From: an uncultured Bacteroidota bacterium
GTDB taxonomy: Bacteria > Bacteroidota > Bacteroidia > Flavobacteriales > Flavobacteriaceae
NCBI GenBank assembly: GCA_903888655.1
Contig: CAISUR010000096.1
Coordinates: 1 to 5,668 of the forward strand
Length of the DNA stretch: 5,668 nucleotides
Direction: 5' to 3'
Every line of letters starts with the position of its first letter. The stretch's first letter is position 1. The notes beneath the pieces are model-generated. The model was not told the DNA's origin and did no database searches. It saw only the letters and a list, made by a program, of their open reading frames with translations. Made by a program: the position numbers and the translations under genes. Positions 4,744 to 5,668 of this stretch are shown piece after piece.

Positions 4744-5667
4744 TTATTCTAAAATGAATATGTAATCTTCTAAAAAAGTGGAGATAAAAAGAATTGTTTT
4801 GGTTAGATTTAGCATCTCTATTATTTTAGTTCGAATAACTTTTTTGGTCGTTTCTTCAATATTATAGAATTTGCTATTGATACTATCTGCTGATATATTA
4901 TCTCTAAATTGCGTTTTGAAATTATCTGCAATAAACCGGAAAACCTCTCTTTGGTTTTGATGTTTGATAATCCCCGACTGCATCATTAATCCGAAAAAGT
5001 AACTTATTTGAGCTACTGAAAATTCGAGTTGAAGTTTGTTTTTCGCTTTGTCAGATGATACAGCTGGAGTGATTAAAACCGTTTCTTTTTTTGATTTTAG
5101 ATATCTTTTTTCATCCTGCAACCATTGTACCATTTTTGACTTAATTAATGGCAATTTGTAATGAAGGCGATGCTCTATTTTGGAGTGCAATTGATTGAAC
5201 CTTTTAATTTGAAAATTGATTAGTTCAATTTTCTCATTATCATTAAGAGCGTCGTCAATATGAAGTGTGATTTTTGATCGGAAGTACACTATCATTTCCG
5301 TGGCATTAAAATTATATTCCAGGAGCCAATCTTCTAATTGAGTTTGAGTAAGCTCTTTATTTTGCGACAATAGTTCATTATAAGTTACTGTTATAAATTT
5401 TGATAAAAAATGAAATTGACTAACTGTTACATTGTCATCAATATTGGGATTACTTATTTTAATTAATGCCTTGTTTATGATTTTAAATAAATCTGAGCTA
5501 ATTTTTGAGCTAATAAGAACTTTTAAAAGGATATTGATTTTTGGCACGATATTTTTTTCATCACCATTGATTGTCTGATATGATACATAGGCTTGGGGTA
5601 ATAAAAATTTTGAATAATCTTTCTCGATGAATCGGCTTATTTTATCGAGATTTATAAATAATGATTT
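4744..5667 (-). CDS. RteC-domain regulator, 5' partial
   Basis: The frame is open from the stop codon (4746-4744) to the right edge, giving 307 residues with no Met in the 40 codons beyond the GTG at 5547-5545. That GTG is therefore probably an internal Val and the real start lies outside. The C-terminal third (4852-5022) carries what I recognise as the RteC signature: FSVAQISYFFGLMMQSGII, then REVFRFIADNFKT, then ISADSINSKFYNIEETT. The middle has an RFNQLHSKIEHRLHYKL block. In the Bacteroides element CTnDOT, RteC is a DNA-binding activator of the excision genes, acting at an inverted repeat upstream of an xis gene. Here the next gene is a small excisionase-like HTH protein, with an inverted repeat between them, so a similar role is likely. 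The last 20 residues (TILFISTFLEDYIFILE region) are hydrophobic, which may be a lineage-specific tail. RteA and RteB partners are not in view. Confidence 0.85.
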   Translation of the reverse strand, partial: KSLFINLDKISRFIEKDYSKFLLPQAYVSYQTINGDEKNIVPKINILLKVLISSKISSDLFKIINKALIKISNPNIDDNVTVSQFHFLSKFITVTYNELLSQNKELTQTQLEDWLLEYNFNATEMIVYFRSKITLHIDDALNDNEKIELINFQIKRFNQLHSKIEHRLHYKLPLIKSKMVQWLQDEKRYLKSKKETVLITPAVSSDKAKNKLQLEFSVAQISYFFGLMMQSGIIKHQNQREVFRFIADNFKTQFRDNISADSINSKFYNIEETTKKVIRTKIIEMLNLTKTILFISTFLEDYIFILE

Positions 5668-5668
5668 A

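Overview
The window looks like chromosomal DNA of an AT-rich Bacteroidota, most likely Flavobacterium or a close relative. The evidence is the low G+C, the A-rich gene leaders without Shine-Dalgarno sequences, a TPR-type HisKA_3 histidine kinase, an RteC-family protein, and intergenic DNA filled with short repeats of the kind I remember from flavobacterial genomes. No rRNA, tRNA, CRISPR array, transposase or integrase is visible.

Layout: the left 1.5 kb (+ strand) is the 3' part of a sensor histidine kinase gene: TPRs, one membrane helix, HisKA_3 and HATPase. Its frame is open to the left edge, so the true start lies outside. The rest is on the - strand and is transcribed towards the kinase gene. 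From right to left it holds an RteC-domain regulator (open to the right edge, start outside), a 112-aa excisionase-like helix-turn-helix protein, a 324-aa winged-helix replication-initiator-like protein, a 207-aa DnaC-like AAA+ ATPase, and a 217-aa uncharacterised protein with an FWxWF N-terminus.

How the genes may work together: RteC, a small HTH_17 protein, a DnaD/replisome-organiser-like protein and a DnaC-like loader are typical of the regulation and replication part of Bacteroidota integrative or mobilisable elements. In CTnDOT, RteC activates the excision gene promoter by binding an inverted repeat. Here a strong G/C-rich inverted repeat lies between the RteC gene and the HTH gene, where such an operator would be expected. 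The initiator-like and AAA+ genes plausibly form a replication pair. This remains inference, because no integrase, relaxase or att site is in view.

The non-coding DNA is the most unusual part. A 15-nt-register nested palindrome overlaps the stop codon of the initiator-like gene, and a shorter copy of the same palindrome follows the AAA+ gene. Tandem 8-bp and 14-bp repeats lie just upstream of two genes. A dispersed-type palindromic repeat appears to have been inserted in frame into the Lys/Glu-rich linker of the initiator-like protein. Nothing here clearly amounts to a new defence or metabolic system.
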